Source of the DNA: Perlucidibaca aquatica
GTDB lineage: Bacteria > Pseudomonadota > Gammaproteobacteria > Pseudomonadales > Moraxellaceae
Assembly (NCBI RefSeq): GCF_001676655.1
Contig: NZ_LZDB01000002.1
Location: 1,116,001-1,180,000, forward strand
Length of the DNA: 64,000 nt
Direction of reading: 5' to 3'
The translations under genes and the position numbers were made by a program. The first letter of the stretch is position 1. Each line of letters starts with the position of its first letter. The notes below the pieces were generated by a model. The model saw only the letters and a list, made by a program, of their open reading frames with translations. It ran no database searches and was not told the origin of the DNA. This document shows, in pieces, positions 39,134 through 47,063 of the stretch.

Positions 39134-39814
39134 TTAAGCTTGGGCCTTAAGCCATTGAGCCAAACGTGGGTGCTGCAAAATGGTTGGCCCCATGCGCTGG
39201 CTGGTTCGAATAACCTCGGATAGCTGAGTAGCCACTGCGATATCCGCAATGGTTCTGCTTTCACCCACTAACCAGCCCGTGGCGGCTAGAGTGACTTCGA
39301 TGCGCGCCAAATGACGGTGAAACTCAGCCTCTACATCCTCGCTGGACACACGGCCCAAGCCTTGAAAGTACAGCATCGCTTTCAGAGCTGTTTTTAACAT
39401 CGGCTTCATCACCATGCGTTCGTAGGTGGGGCGGCCCAACATCGCAACATCTACCGCCGCATTTAAAGCCACCGGGTCATTGACGCGAAAATACACTTCG
39501 TAAAAGTACAACAGCTCATCAGACCAGTCTTCCCATAGCTCGACTTGCGCCTTTAGCAGTGCGTTGTCGGGGTAAAGACGCGGCGCATCTGGATAGGCTT
39601 CATCTAAATATCGCGCAATACGCGTACTGTCTTGAATGCGTAAGCCATTAATATCCAACACCGGCACTTTGCCGACTTTGCTCAGCCCTTGCACTTTCGC
39701 TGCCAGAGCGCCGTTGTAATTAACCGCCTCAAATGCAATGCCCTTATAGCTCAACGCTTTTGCCACTTTTTGACAAAACGGTGAAATCTCCCACTGGTGC
39801 AAGACTACGGTCAT
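39134..39814 (-). CDS. Glutathione S-transferase family protein
   Basis: The N-terminal thioredoxin-fold domain reads VVLHQWEISPFCQKVAKAL, with a Ser-Pro-Phe-Cys active-site region, then KVPVLDINGLRIQDSTRIARYLDE (the cis-Pro and glutathione-binding QDST). A helical C-terminal domain of about 130 residues follows. Total length 226 is normal. Substrate unknown. It lies upstream of the ParA-like gene with an 89-nt gap. Confidence 0.9.
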   Translation of the reverse strand: MTVVLHQWEISPFCQKVAKALSYKGIAFEAVNYNGALAAKVQGLSKVGKVPVLDINGLRIQDSTRIARYLDEAYPDAPRLYPDNALLKAQVELWEDWSDELLYFYEVYFRVNDPVALNAAVDVAMLGRPTYERMVMKPMLKTALKAMLYFQGLGRVSSEDVEAEFHRHLARIEVTLAATGWLVGESRTIADIAVATQLSEVIRTSQRMGPTILQHPRLAQWLKAQA

Positions 39815-39935
39815 ATCGATTTACTCATGTGAAAATGAAAGCGTTCACTCAAGATTAGTCGAAATCCAATTGATCACGCGAGTACCGAGTCGCGGTAAAA
39901 TAGCCTGACTTTCGGCAGCCCGCAGCGGAGTTCAC

Positions 39936-40412
39936 ATGAGTCTGCCTTTACCGGTTAAAAACCCAGCACTGTTTAATGATATTGCCCACTGGCTTTGCCA
40001 TATCCCCCACAGTCGAGTATTGCAAATCGAATTCGTTCAAGGAGAACGAGGCAGGGCTACGCTTCGCCTGCCATACCAGGAGCGGCTCGTTGGCGACAGT
40101 CGAACCGGTGTGCTGCATGGCGGGGTGATTACGACCCTGATCGATAACACGAGTGCACTCAGCATCTTCTCGTTACTCGATGAGGTTAGCGGCTACCCCA
40201 CGCTGGATTTACGGATTGATTATCTACGGCCCGCCACACCGGGCCTTGCTGTCTATTGCACGGCTGAGTGCTATCGCATGGGGCGGGAAATTGCCTTTAC
40301 GCGGGCAACGGCTTATCAGGAAGGTAACACTCAACCCGTAGCCTACGGGGTCGCTACGTTTATGCGACGCCGAAGCTTTAAAGGGGAAGCTGTACAAGGA
40401 GTCACGCCATGA
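39936..40412 (+). CDS. PaaI family hotdog thioesterase (first of a tandem pair)
   Basis: A 158-residue hotdog-fold protein with the PaaI/thioesterase pattern GVLHGGVITTLIDNTSALSIFSLL and LDLRIDYLRPATPG. Such enzymes hydrolyse acyl-CoA or aryl-CoA thioesters. A GCGGAG site precedes the ATG. Its stop overlaps the start of the second thioesterase gene as ATGA, so the two subunits are made together and may form a heteromeric hotdog assembly. Confidence 0.9.
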   Translation: MSLPLPVKNPALFNDIAHWLCHIPHSRVLQIEFVQGERGRATLRLPYQERLVGDSRTGVLHGGVITTLIDNTSALSIFSLLDEVSGYPTLDLRIDYLRPATPGLAVYCTAECYRMGREIAFTRATAYQEGNTQPVAYGVATFMRRRSFKGEAVQGVTP

Positions 40413-40819
40413 GTCAAAGCACTCAATTAAGCCCAGAGGCGTTACTGGACTTCTCCCCATACGCGCGCCTAATTGGCATGAAGCTCACTGTAATGGACGG
40501 CGATTTGCGCTTTTTCTTACCGTTCCAACAGGACAATATTGGCAATGACCAACTGCCGGCATTGCATGGCGGCCTGATCGGCGGCTTTATGGAGATGGCC
40601 GCCATCATGCATTTGCTGTGGATTCGGGAAAGCCATGCTGTGCCACGAACAGTCGATTTCTCCATTGACTATTTGCGCCCCGGACTTGCCCGCGAACTCT
40701 TCGCCAGTTGCAGCGTGACCAAGCATGGCCAACAAATTGCCAATGTTCAGGTCAGTGTTTGGCAGGACACTCCCGAAAAGCCTGTTGCCGTTGCGCGTGC
40801 TCATTTTCTCTTGGACTAG
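40409..40819 (+). CDS. PaaI family hotdog thioesterase (second of a tandem pair)
   Basis: 136 residues with LPALHGGLIGGFMEMAAIMHLLW and FSIDYLRPGLARELFASCSV, the same family as the gene before it, but the Asp/Asn of the catalytic helix is replaced (GGFMEMA rather than TLIDNT), so its activity may differ. An AAGGAG site precedes the ATG, with a 4-nt overlap of the upstream gene. It is convergent with the endonuclease gene. Confidence 0.89.
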   Translation: MSQSTQLSPEALLDFSPYARLIGMKLTVMDGDLRFFLPFQQDNIGNDQLPALHGGLIGGFMEMAAIMHLLWIRESHAVPRTVDFSIDYLRPGLARELFASCSVTKHGQQIANVQVSVWQDTPEKPVAVARAHFLLD

Positions 40820-40831
40820 CGCGCTCTTAAT

Positions 40832-41590
40832 TTAGCGCGCGCCAACACGAACTGCGGCAAGTACTGAATCACATTGCTGGGCAACAAACGGGTTACTCAC
40901 ACCCGTTTTTTTCGCAATGACCCGATTGCGAATGCACTCTTTCGCATCCACCGGGTCTTGGCGTGACCATGCCGCAAAGAGCTGCTCACGCTGTTTAGAC
41001 AGCGTTAAGCCATAACGCTGTCTAAAGTAAAAATACGTGCGTGCCGCATTGCCACGAAAGCTGGGGTTTGGCATGAACACATTCGTTTTAAAATCCACTC
41101 GCGATGGACAATGTCCATAGCCCACGCCCTGCTCTCTGGCCAACATCCCATACTTTAGATTGCCGCGATCGCCATTCACCTCACCCACCACGGGCACCAG
41201 GTTATGAGGATCGCCTTCCATCGCAGCAAAGATAGCGTCCTTGGCACTACAATTTTTGCGCCCGCCTTGCTGCCAGCATTGACGCTGTTGCCCAAACTCG
41301 GACGCAGGTACGACGTGCTCCCATTCAATCCGGCTGGCTCTTTCAGCGTTCTTTCGGGGGATGTATCCACAACTCTCCCAATCCACTAACCATTTTTTTC
41401 CAGACGCCGTTATTTTGCAGCCACAGTACTCATCTCGATCGCCAGGTTGGTGTACAGACTGCTTCAAAAACTGCTTTGCTTCCCGAAATGTCATGCCATC
41501 TGGCTTAGGGTGATTTCCGAATGCAAACACATGAAGGGGCAACAAAAGGACACAAACAGCCAGTGTGACTTTGGACTTTAACAACCTCAT
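40832..41590 (-). CDS. Secreted endonuclease I (EndA/Vvn type)
   Basis: A periplasmic or secreted non-specific DNase/RNase. A signal peptide ends near HVFA (about residue 23). The beta-beta-alpha metal active site is IEWEHVVPAS, with GDPHNLVPV and VNGDRGN further on. Paired cysteines (CGCK, CGY, QCW, NCS, HCPS) match the disulfide-rich Vibrio Vvn family. A GTG nine nt upstream (41599) is an alternative start. Length 252 is typical. Confidence 0.93.
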   Translation of the reverse strand: MRLLKSKVTLAVCVLLLPLHVFAFGNHPKPDGMTFREAKQFLKQSVHQPGDRDEYCGCKITASGKKWLVDWESCGYIPRKNAERASRIEWEHVVPASEFGQQRQCWQQGGRKNCSAKDAIFAAMEGDPHNLVPVVGEVNGDRGNLKYGMLAREQGVGYGHCPSRVDFKTNVFMPNPSFRGNAARTYFYFRQRYGLTLSKQREQLFAAWSRQDPVDAKECIRNRVIAKKTGVSNPFVAQQCDSVLAAVRVGAR

Positions 41591-41826
41591 TACCGACACC
41601 GCCTAAAAGCGGCTAATCTTAGCTTAACTTAATTAAAATCAATGCTTTAAATTTGATCAGACAGTAAGGATTAGTAAAAAATACAACTACCAAAGCCCGC
41701 TAAGGGAGGCTCACTATTAACAAAACTACAACGAAAAACCTATCTCTCCATTAACGAATCCATTTTACCCATTAGACTTGCGTGTTAAATTTCGTCGTCA
41801 ATTACAAAAAGAAACGGAAAACACAC
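41591..41826. promoter_or_regulatory. AT-rich divergent region between endonuclease I and the repeat lipoprotein
   Basis: About 235 nt, clearly more AT-rich than the neighbours, with a small hairpin (ccgc/gcgg) near 41600 and several AT-rich stretches that could be -10 elements. It should hold promoters for both divergent genes, but I cannot choose one. No short gene is evident. Confidence 0.4.
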
Positions 41827-42663
41827 ATGTTTAGTAAAAAACTGTCAGTTTTGATGTTCTGCGCCCTACTCGCCGGCTGTGCCAGCGATGAAGTTGGCGA
41901 TACCAATCCCACAACACCCCCTCCCGCAAACGAGCCTGAACCCAGTGGTCCTGCAGTACCAGACCAAATATCTGCATTGCTTGACCCAACTGCCCTTTGT
42001 GCCATTCCAACATTAGGCCCAGCGCTCGTTTCAGCTGCTGGCTCTAGCTGCGATGACGCGGGTGGCGGTGGCGGCGGCAGCCCCACGGACATGCTTGACC
42101 CAGCTGCATTCTGTGCCATTCCGGGTATTGGCCCGCAGCTAGCCTCCGCAGCCGGCGCAAGCTGTGGCGGCGGTGACGGTGGCAGTGGCGGCGACAGCCC
42201 ACTGCCGGTCGGTCCTGACCAACTGTGTGCTATTCCAACCCTGGGCCCACAATTGGCAAGTGCATTAGGTGCAACGTGTGGTGGCGGTGGTGGTGGTGGT
42301 GGCGGCGCACCTGCACTTCCTGAGCAACTAGACCCCGCAACGCTCTGTGCCGTGCCAGGCATCGGCGCTCCTCTAGCTGAAGCTCTAGGCGCAAGTTGCG
42401 GCGGCGGCGGTGGTGGCAGTGGCGTACCAGACATTGCTGCTCTGTGTGCTATTCCAGTGCTTGGCCCAGCGATTGTTGATGGCGCCGGCGGCACCTGTGG
42501 TGGTGATAGTGGTGGAGCGCCTGCATTGCCAATCCCAGGTGGCTTGCCTGTTCCCGGCGGCTTACCTTCCCCAGGTGGCCTCCCCATTCCAGACCCTTCA
42601 GCATTGTGCGCACTCCCCGTGCTGGGGCCAATTCTGGTGGGTTTAGCGGGATCCAGCTGCTAA
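41827..42663 (+). CDS. Lipoprotein with six cysteine-bracketed repeats, unknown family
   Basis: I do not recognise this family. The 278-residue product starts with a lipoprotein signal (SVLMFCALLAGC, acylated Cys18) and a Pro/Glu-rich spacer. Then six copies of an 18-residue module follow, consensus CAIPxLGPxLxxAxGxxC, bracketed by Cys pairs 58/75, 96/113, 134/151, 174/191, 207/224 and 261/278. Every pair is exactly 17 apart and the last Cys is the C-terminal residue. Modules are joined by Gly-rich or Pro-rich linkers of 15-36 residues. Each pair probably forms a disulfide around a short hydrophobic helix. The gene is monocistronic: divergent from endonuclease I and followed by a strong terminator. 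Confidence 0.85.
   Translation: MFSKKLSVLMFCALLAGCASDEVGDTNPTTPPPANEPEPSGPAVPDQISALLDPTALCAIPTLGPALVSAAGSSCDDAGGGGGGSPTDMLDPAAFCAIPGIGPQLASAAGASCGGGDGGSGGDSPLPVGPDQLCAIPTLGPQLASALGATCGGGGGGGGGAPALPEQLDPATLCAVPGIGAPLAEALGASCGGGGGGSGVPDIAALCAIPVLGPAIVDGAGGTCGGDSGGAPALPIPGGLPVPGGLPSPGGLPIPDPSALCALPVLGPILVGLAGSSC
41998..42660 (+). repeat. Six 54-nt coding repeats inside the lipoprotein gene
   Basis: The units are 41998-42051, 42112-42165, 42226-42279, 42346-42399, 42445-42498 and 42607-42660. They begin and end with Cys codons. Conserved positions are C1, A2, P4, G7, G15 or its neighbour, and C18. Codon choice differs between units, so the repeat is kept at protein level rather than being a recent DNA duplication. 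Confidence 0.85.
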
Positions 42664-42682
42664 GATCCGTTCAGTGCTACGT

Positions 42683-42715
42683 AAAACGGGGAGCCCATGG
42701 GCTCCCCGTTTTTTT
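42683..42715 (+). terminator. Intrinsic terminator after the repeat lipoprotein gene
   Basis: Stem cggggagccc / gggctccccg followed by a run of seven T. Very stable; it isolates the lipoprotein gene from the exporter operon downstream. Confidence 0.92.
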
Positions 42716-42741
42716 ATGAGAGAGAACGAGGAAGCCCCCAT

Positions 42742-43791
42742 ATGACCGACCAAAACGCTCCAACCTCCAAAGTACGTCAACGTCTGTTTTTGTTGGCAGT
42801 GTTACTTTTAGGAGTGGGCTATCTAGGTCATGCCACATGGTTCAATGCTCATTATGTTGAAACGGACAATGCTCAAATTGGTGCAGATATCGCCCCCATC
42901 TCATCGCGCATGAGTGGCTTTGTGACACGGATTCTTGTGCGAGAAAATCAACCGGTGAAAACAGGAGATTTACTCGTTACCTTGGACGATCGTGATGCCA
43001 AAGCACGTCTGGCCCAAGCTGAGGCCGAGCTAAAATCTGTGATGACACTAACGGGTCAGCAAGGCCAAGCGCTATCACAGCTGCACAGTGTTTCGGCTCA
43101 GTCGCAACAATCTCAAGCTGTCATGGCCCAAGTCCGAACAGAGCAAGAGCAAGCTCATCGTGAATGGGAGCGAGCGCGTTCACTATGGCAACAAGGCTTG
43201 ATTAGCCAACAAGCCGTCGATCAAGCCGAAACTTTGGCGAAAACGACTGCAGCTCGACTTCAGGCCACACGCGCAGGCGCTGCCGCCTCATTGGATCAAG
43301 TGAGTGTTTCACGCGCCTCATTACGTGGCGCCGATGCAAAGCTACTCTCGGCTCAGGCCAGCCGCGACTTAGCGGCCAACCAACTCGCTGACACCCGAAT
43401 CGTCGCGCCTTTTGACGGGGTAATTAGTCGCAAAACCATTGAGCCAGGGCAGTTCATGCAGCCGGGTCAACCCATGATGAACTTAGTTGGGCAAGACCGT
43501 GTTTGGCTGGTGGCGAATTTAAAAGAGACCGAATTGACTGATGTGTCCATTGGTAACACGGCAGAATTCACCGTCGACGCCTACCCGGATGCAGTTTGGC
43601 AAGGCACCGTAGAGTCCATTAGCCCTGCAACGGGCGCAAAGTTCACCTTACTGCCGCCCGATAACGCCACGGGGAATTTTACCAAAGTGGTTCAACGCAT
43701 CCCGGTTCGCGTCAGCGTATTGCCAAAGCAACACCCTGGCTTAGCCTTAAGAGCCGGCATGAGTGCTGTTGTCACGATTAAAAAGTCTTAA
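42742..43791 (+). CDS. HlyD/EmrA family membrane fusion protein
   Basis: Periplasmic adaptor of a tripartite multidrug exporter. One N-terminal membrane helix (residues 13-30) is followed by the EmrA pattern VETDNAQIGADIAPISSRMSG, a coiled-coil hairpin rich in Gln/Ala (about residues 75-190), and the second lipoyl/beta-barrel half (RIVAPFDGVISRKTIEPGQF). The ATG used has GAGGAAG upstream; the earlier in-frame ATG lies in the terminator. Its TAA overlaps the ATG of the transporter gene. Confidence 0.93.
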   Translation: MTDQNAPTSKVRQRLFLLAVLLLGVGYLGHATWFNAHYVETDNAQIGADIAPISSRMSGFVTRILVRENQPVKTGDLLVTLDDRDAKARLAQAEAELKSVMTLTGQQGQALSQLHSVSAQSQQSQAVMAQVRTEQEQAHREWERARSLWQQGLISQQAVDQAETLAKTTAARLQATRAGAAASLDQVSVSRASLRGADAKLLSAQASRDLAANQLADTRIVAPFDGVISRKTIEPGQFMQPGQPMMNLVGQDRVWLVANLKETELTDVSIGNTAEFTVDAYPDAVWQGTVESISPATGAKFTLLPPDNATGNFTKVVQRIPVRVSVLPKQHPGLALRAGMSAVVTIKKS

Positions 43792-45374
43792 TGACTATGG
43801 CGATCGGCGCGCGCGAATTCACTCCAGAGCAGATATACAGCAACCGTCACTGGATTGCGTTTACGGTCACGCTTGCGGCCATGATGGAGCTACTCGACAC
43901 CTCGATCGTGAATGTTGCCATCTCTCAGATCATGGGCAACTTGGGCGCTACGCTTGAGGAAGTCACTTGGGTTTCCACCGGCTATATCGTAGCGAATGTG
44001 ATTGTGTTGCCGTTGTCTGGCTGGTTGTCGAACTATTTTGGTCGCCGCAATTACTTCATGGGCTCAATTATTCTGTTTATTGTGGCCTCGTTTTTTTGCG
44101 GTAATGCCAGCACCTTAGAGTCATTAGTCTTTTGGCGCATTGTGCAAGGACTAGGGGGTGGCGGCTTAATAGCCACGGCGCAAGCCAGTATTTACGAAGC
44201 CTTTCCATCAAAGGAACTGAGTGCCGGCATGGCCATTTTTGGCCTTGGCATCATGGTCGGCCCTACCTTAGGCCCCACCGTGGGTGGCTACATTACCTAT
44301 CACAGTTCATGGCCATGGATTTTCTACATCAATCTTCCCTTTGGTCTTATTGCGCTACTACTCGCCAACCACTACTTGCCCAACTCCCGCTTTAAGCAGG
44401 CGATTCATCGCATTGATTGGGTAGGCATTCTATTGTTGGCTGTGGGCATTGGCGCCTTGCAAATCATGCTTGAGCGCGGTGAACACCAGCAGTGGTTTGA
44501 TTCAGGTGAGATTCAATGCCTCGCTGCACTCACGATTTTCTCTTTAGTTGGCTTCATCTGGCATGAGCTGCATACAGACCACCCTGTGGTCGACTTTTCG
44601 CCGTTAAAAGATCGTCAATTCAGTGCCAGCCTTATTTTCTCCTTTGTGTTGGGAATGGCGCTTTTCGGTACTATTTTTTACCTGCCCTTATATTTGCAGT
44701 CGCTATTGAATTACAACGCCTGGGAAACCGGATTAGTCATTCTGCCCGGCGCTATCTCCAGTGGCGTCACCATGGCCGTCATGGGCAAGACCCTGACCAA
44801 ATTACAGATCGATTTACGCTGGATTGCCATTCTCGGCGTCGTGATTTTTGGTATTTCCATGTACCAGCATCAAACCTTTACCACGGAATCTGGCCATGCT
44901 GATTTCTTCTGGCCATTGATTTGGCGTGGTGTTGGTTTAGGCATGCTCTTCGTTCCGCTGAATGCACTGGCCATGGCGCGCATTGCGCCCGAGCAAATTG
45001 CTGGGGCAACGGGCTTATATACCCTCATCCGTCAGCTCGGTGGTTCGGTGGGTATCGCTGCAGCCGCAACGCAGTTCACCCATCTACAAGCAACTTTCAA
45101 AGCAGACATTAGCCTTTCGGTCAGTGAGTTCTCACAAACTACTCGCGACTATGAATTTCTAATGCAGCAACTATTAGCCAGTAAGGGCATTAATTACGCC
45201 GACATACCCGAGACCATGCACCGACTGTTGGACGCCCAAATGACGGCACAAGCCTCCATGATCGCGTTCGAGCACCTATTTTCGCAGTTTAGTTTGGCGT
45301 TAGTGTTGGCCCTACCCTTGCTGTACTTCATGCCCACCGCCAAAAACTTAGATCGTTTTGGCGGAGATCATTGA
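43791..45374 (+). CDS. DHA2 family MFS multidrug exporter (EmrB/QacA type)
   Basis: A 527-residue drug:H+ antiporter with 14 predicted membrane helices. The N-terminus has the family motif LAAMMELLDTSIVNVAIS, then RIVQGLGGGGLIATAQA and the antiporter motif C region GPTLGPTVGGYITYHSSWPWIFYINLPFG. Translation starts at TAATG overlapping the adaptor stop; a second ATG two codons on is equally plausible. With the HlyD-like protein it forms an EmrAB-type pump; no outer membrane channel gene is adjacent. Confidence 0.94.
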   Translation: MTMAIGAREFTPEQIYSNRHWIAFTVTLAAMMELLDTSIVNVAISQIMGNLGATLEEVTWVSTGYIVANVIVLPLSGWLSNYFGRRNYFMGSIILFIVASFFCGNASTLESLVFWRIVQGLGGGGLIATAQASIYEAFPSKELSAGMAIFGLGIMVGPTLGPTVGGYITYHSSWPWIFYINLPFGLIALLLANHYLPNSRFKQAIHRIDWVGILLLAVGIGALQIMLERGEHQQWFDSGEIQCLAALTIFSLVGFIWHELHTDHPVVDFSPLKDRQFSASLIFSFVLGMALFGTIFYLPLYLQSLLNYNAWETGLVILPGAISSGVTMAVMGKTLTKLQIDLRWIAILGVVIFGISMYQHQTFTTESGHADFFWPLIWRGVGLGMLFVPLNALAMARIAPEQIAGATGLYTLIRQLGGSVGIAAAATQFTHLQATFKADISLSVSEFSQTTRDYEFLMQQLLASKGINYADIPETMHRLLDAQMTAQASMIAFEHLFSQFSLALVLALPLLYFMPTAKNLDRFGGDH

Positions 45375-45378
45375 GGGA

Positions 45379-46044
45379 TTAAACGAAGGCTTCAAAGGCG
45401 GAGCGCCAGCGGCGCTTTATCACGGCATAGGTGGCGCGATCTTTTCCAGCCAATTGCTGCGCCATTGCCATGGCGCTGGGTAGCACCTCAGACTCGGACA
45501 CTGCCGCATCAATAACGCCTCGCTGAAGGCACTCCTCGCCCCCCCAAGCCGCGGCCGTAACCGCCATGGTCCACGCCGACTGCGCATTAGGCAGCAACTT
45601 CACAATGGCATCCATAATGGGTGTGAAGGGCAACTTAATGTCGACTTCTGGGAAGCAGAAACGCCCTCGATCAGCCCGCATCACCCGAAAGTCACCTGTG
45701 GCCGCTAATAGAGCGCCACCCGCATACGCGTGACCGTTGATGGCCATGACCACCGGCACCGGGAACCTCGCCATACGCAATAAGAACGCATCAAGTTTTG
45801 GCACAAAGGTATTCAGTAGGTACTCAGGGCCATGACTCGCAAAGATCCCTTCCAAATCAATACCATTACTGAAAAACTTAGGGTCGGCGCTCGTAATGAC
45901 CAGCGCAGCAGGGCCAGCGCTCGTTTCCACGGTATCGAGGGCTTGGTGCCATTCGGCTAGCGAGGCATCATTGAAACGGTTGTCGCCTTGCGTCATGGTA
46001 AGCAGCCAAACAGCTCCTTCGCGACTTAATTGCACAGCACTCAT
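45379..46044 (-). CDS. Enoyl-CoA hydratase/isomerase family protein
   Basis: A short crotonase-fold protein (221 residues). The oxyanion segment is KFFSNGIDLEGIF and the second motif is GHAYAGGALLAATGDFRVMRADRGRFCFPEVDI, which resembles delta3,delta2-enoyl-CoA isomerases more than hydratases. It would move double bonds during breakdown of unsaturated acyl-CoA. It is convergent with the MFS gene (4 nt between stops) and diverges from the GIY-YIG gene. Confidence 0.86.
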   Translation of the reverse strand: MSAVQLSREGAVWLLTMTQGDNRFNDASLAEWHQALDTVETSAGPAALVITSADPKFFSNGIDLEGIFASHGPEYLLNTFVPKLDAFLLRMARFPVPVVMAINGHAYAGGALLAATGDFRVMRADRGRFCFPEVDIKLPFTPIMDAIVKLLPNAQSAWTMAVTAAAWGGEECLQRGVIDAAVSESEVLPSAMAMAQQLAGKDRATYAVIKRRWRSAFEAFV

Positions 46045-46110
46045 GGGCAGCTCACTTTGTCAGATTTATTGATACACGATAGAAAAACAGTGCCAGCTAT
46101 AACAGCAGAA

Positions 46111-46413
46111 GTGACTTGGTATGTCTATGTATTGGCTTGTCAAAATGGGCGTTTGTACACAGGCATCAGCACAGACCCTCAGCGCCGTTTTCAACAACAC
46201 CTTAGCGGGAAAGGGGCGAAGTTCACTAAGGCCAATCCACCCGTCGCGCTATTGGGATCAGACCGATGCTTGTCGCGTAGTGATGCCCTTAAGCGGGAGT
46301 ACGCGCTGAAGCAGCTAACAGCGCCTGCAAAGCGGAAACTTGTTGCTCACTGGGCTGAGACTGCGCAACCTCAGGCGGCAGAACTTGCTGCAAATAACCC
46401 ACCACCGCGATAG
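46111..46413 (+). CDS. GIY-YIG nuclease domain protein (YhbQ family)
   Basis: About 100 residues starting TWYVYVLACQNGRLYTGIS, where the GIY-YIG tyrosines and Gly are visible, then the active-site Arg region TDPQRRFQQHLSGKGAKF and REYALKQL. The GTG chosen matches the length and N-terminus of E. coli YhbQ; GTG at 46090 and TTG at 46030 would give longer forms. Its last 125 nt lie antisense to the 3' end of the convergent TetR gene, and part of the conserved domain is in that overlap. Role of the family is not settled. Confidence 0.85.
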   Translation: MTWYVYVLACQNGRLYTGISTDPQRRFQQHLSGKGAKFTKANPPVALLGSDRCLSRSDALKREYALKQLTAPAKRKLVAHWAETAQPQAAELAANNPPPR

Positions 46414-46984
46414 ATGCCTGTTGAATAATTTCCTCGGATATTTCACCTTGGCGATAATAGCCATACTTCATCAAGGAGAAGGCCAGCTCGGTGATAATAG
46501 TGCCCACATCGGGAGCGGCTGTTAAAGCCACGGGCGGGCTTGCTGTGGCATATATTACACGCAACTCATCGCCAATATTTTCAATGGTCACTTCTTGAGC
46601 CAAGTAGGTTTCACGACTCATAGGCCAGCCTAAAATCAGGATGCCCGCCACAGGATTTCGGTTGTAATACTGAGACGCTGCCTGCACGAGCAGAAACGTA
46701 ATTTGACGCCAATGAAAACCCTTTAATGCCGAACCGCCATGTTTAACTTCTTCGGCGACTCGACTTAAATGCTGCTCTGCAATGGCGGCAAAGAGTTGAT
46801 GTTTATTGGCATAGAATTGGTACAGGCTGGCTCGGGGAACACCAGAAGCCTCCGCAATATCCGGAATAGAAACCTCCTCCGGATTACCTGCTAATAACAG
46901 CTGCTCTGCGGTTTGCAAGGCACGAGCAACACGCTCCTGTGTGCGAGCTTGAGCGGGCTTGCGTAGTCTGGGGATTGCTTCCAT
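46289..46984 (-). CDS. TetR family transcriptional regulator
   Basis: 231 residues. The N-terminal DNA-binding domain reads ERVARALQTAEQLLLAGNPEEVSIPDIAEASGVPRASLYQFYANKHQLFAAI; the C-terminal ligand domain is not recognisable. The end of the gene overlaps the GIY-YIG nuclease gene by 125 nt in the opposite direction. It lies downstream of an SDR gene on the same strand; control of the nearby exporter or SDR is possible but unproven. Confidence 0.88.
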   Translation of the reverse strand: MEAIPRLRKPAQARTQERVARALQTAEQLLLAGNPEEVSIPDIAEASGVPRASLYQFYANKHQLFAAIAEQHLSRVAEEVKHGGSALKGFHWRQITFLLVQAASQYYNRNPVAGILILGWPMSRETYLAQEVTIENIGDELRVIYATASPPVALTAAPDVGTIITELAFSLMKYGYYRQGEISEEIIQQASIAVVGYLQQVLPPEVAQSQPSEQQVSALQALLAASARTPA

Positions 46985-47063
46985 GTCGTATCTGCTTATG
47001 TTTTAAGCATGGATACTGCAATACGAAAGTAGCCTTGGCTAGCCCCATAACCACAATTGTCAG

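Noticed and set aside
41802-42587. 261-codon minus-strand frame rich in Pro
   Set aside because: It is the antisense of the Gly-rich lipoprotein; Gly codons read as Pro on the other strand.
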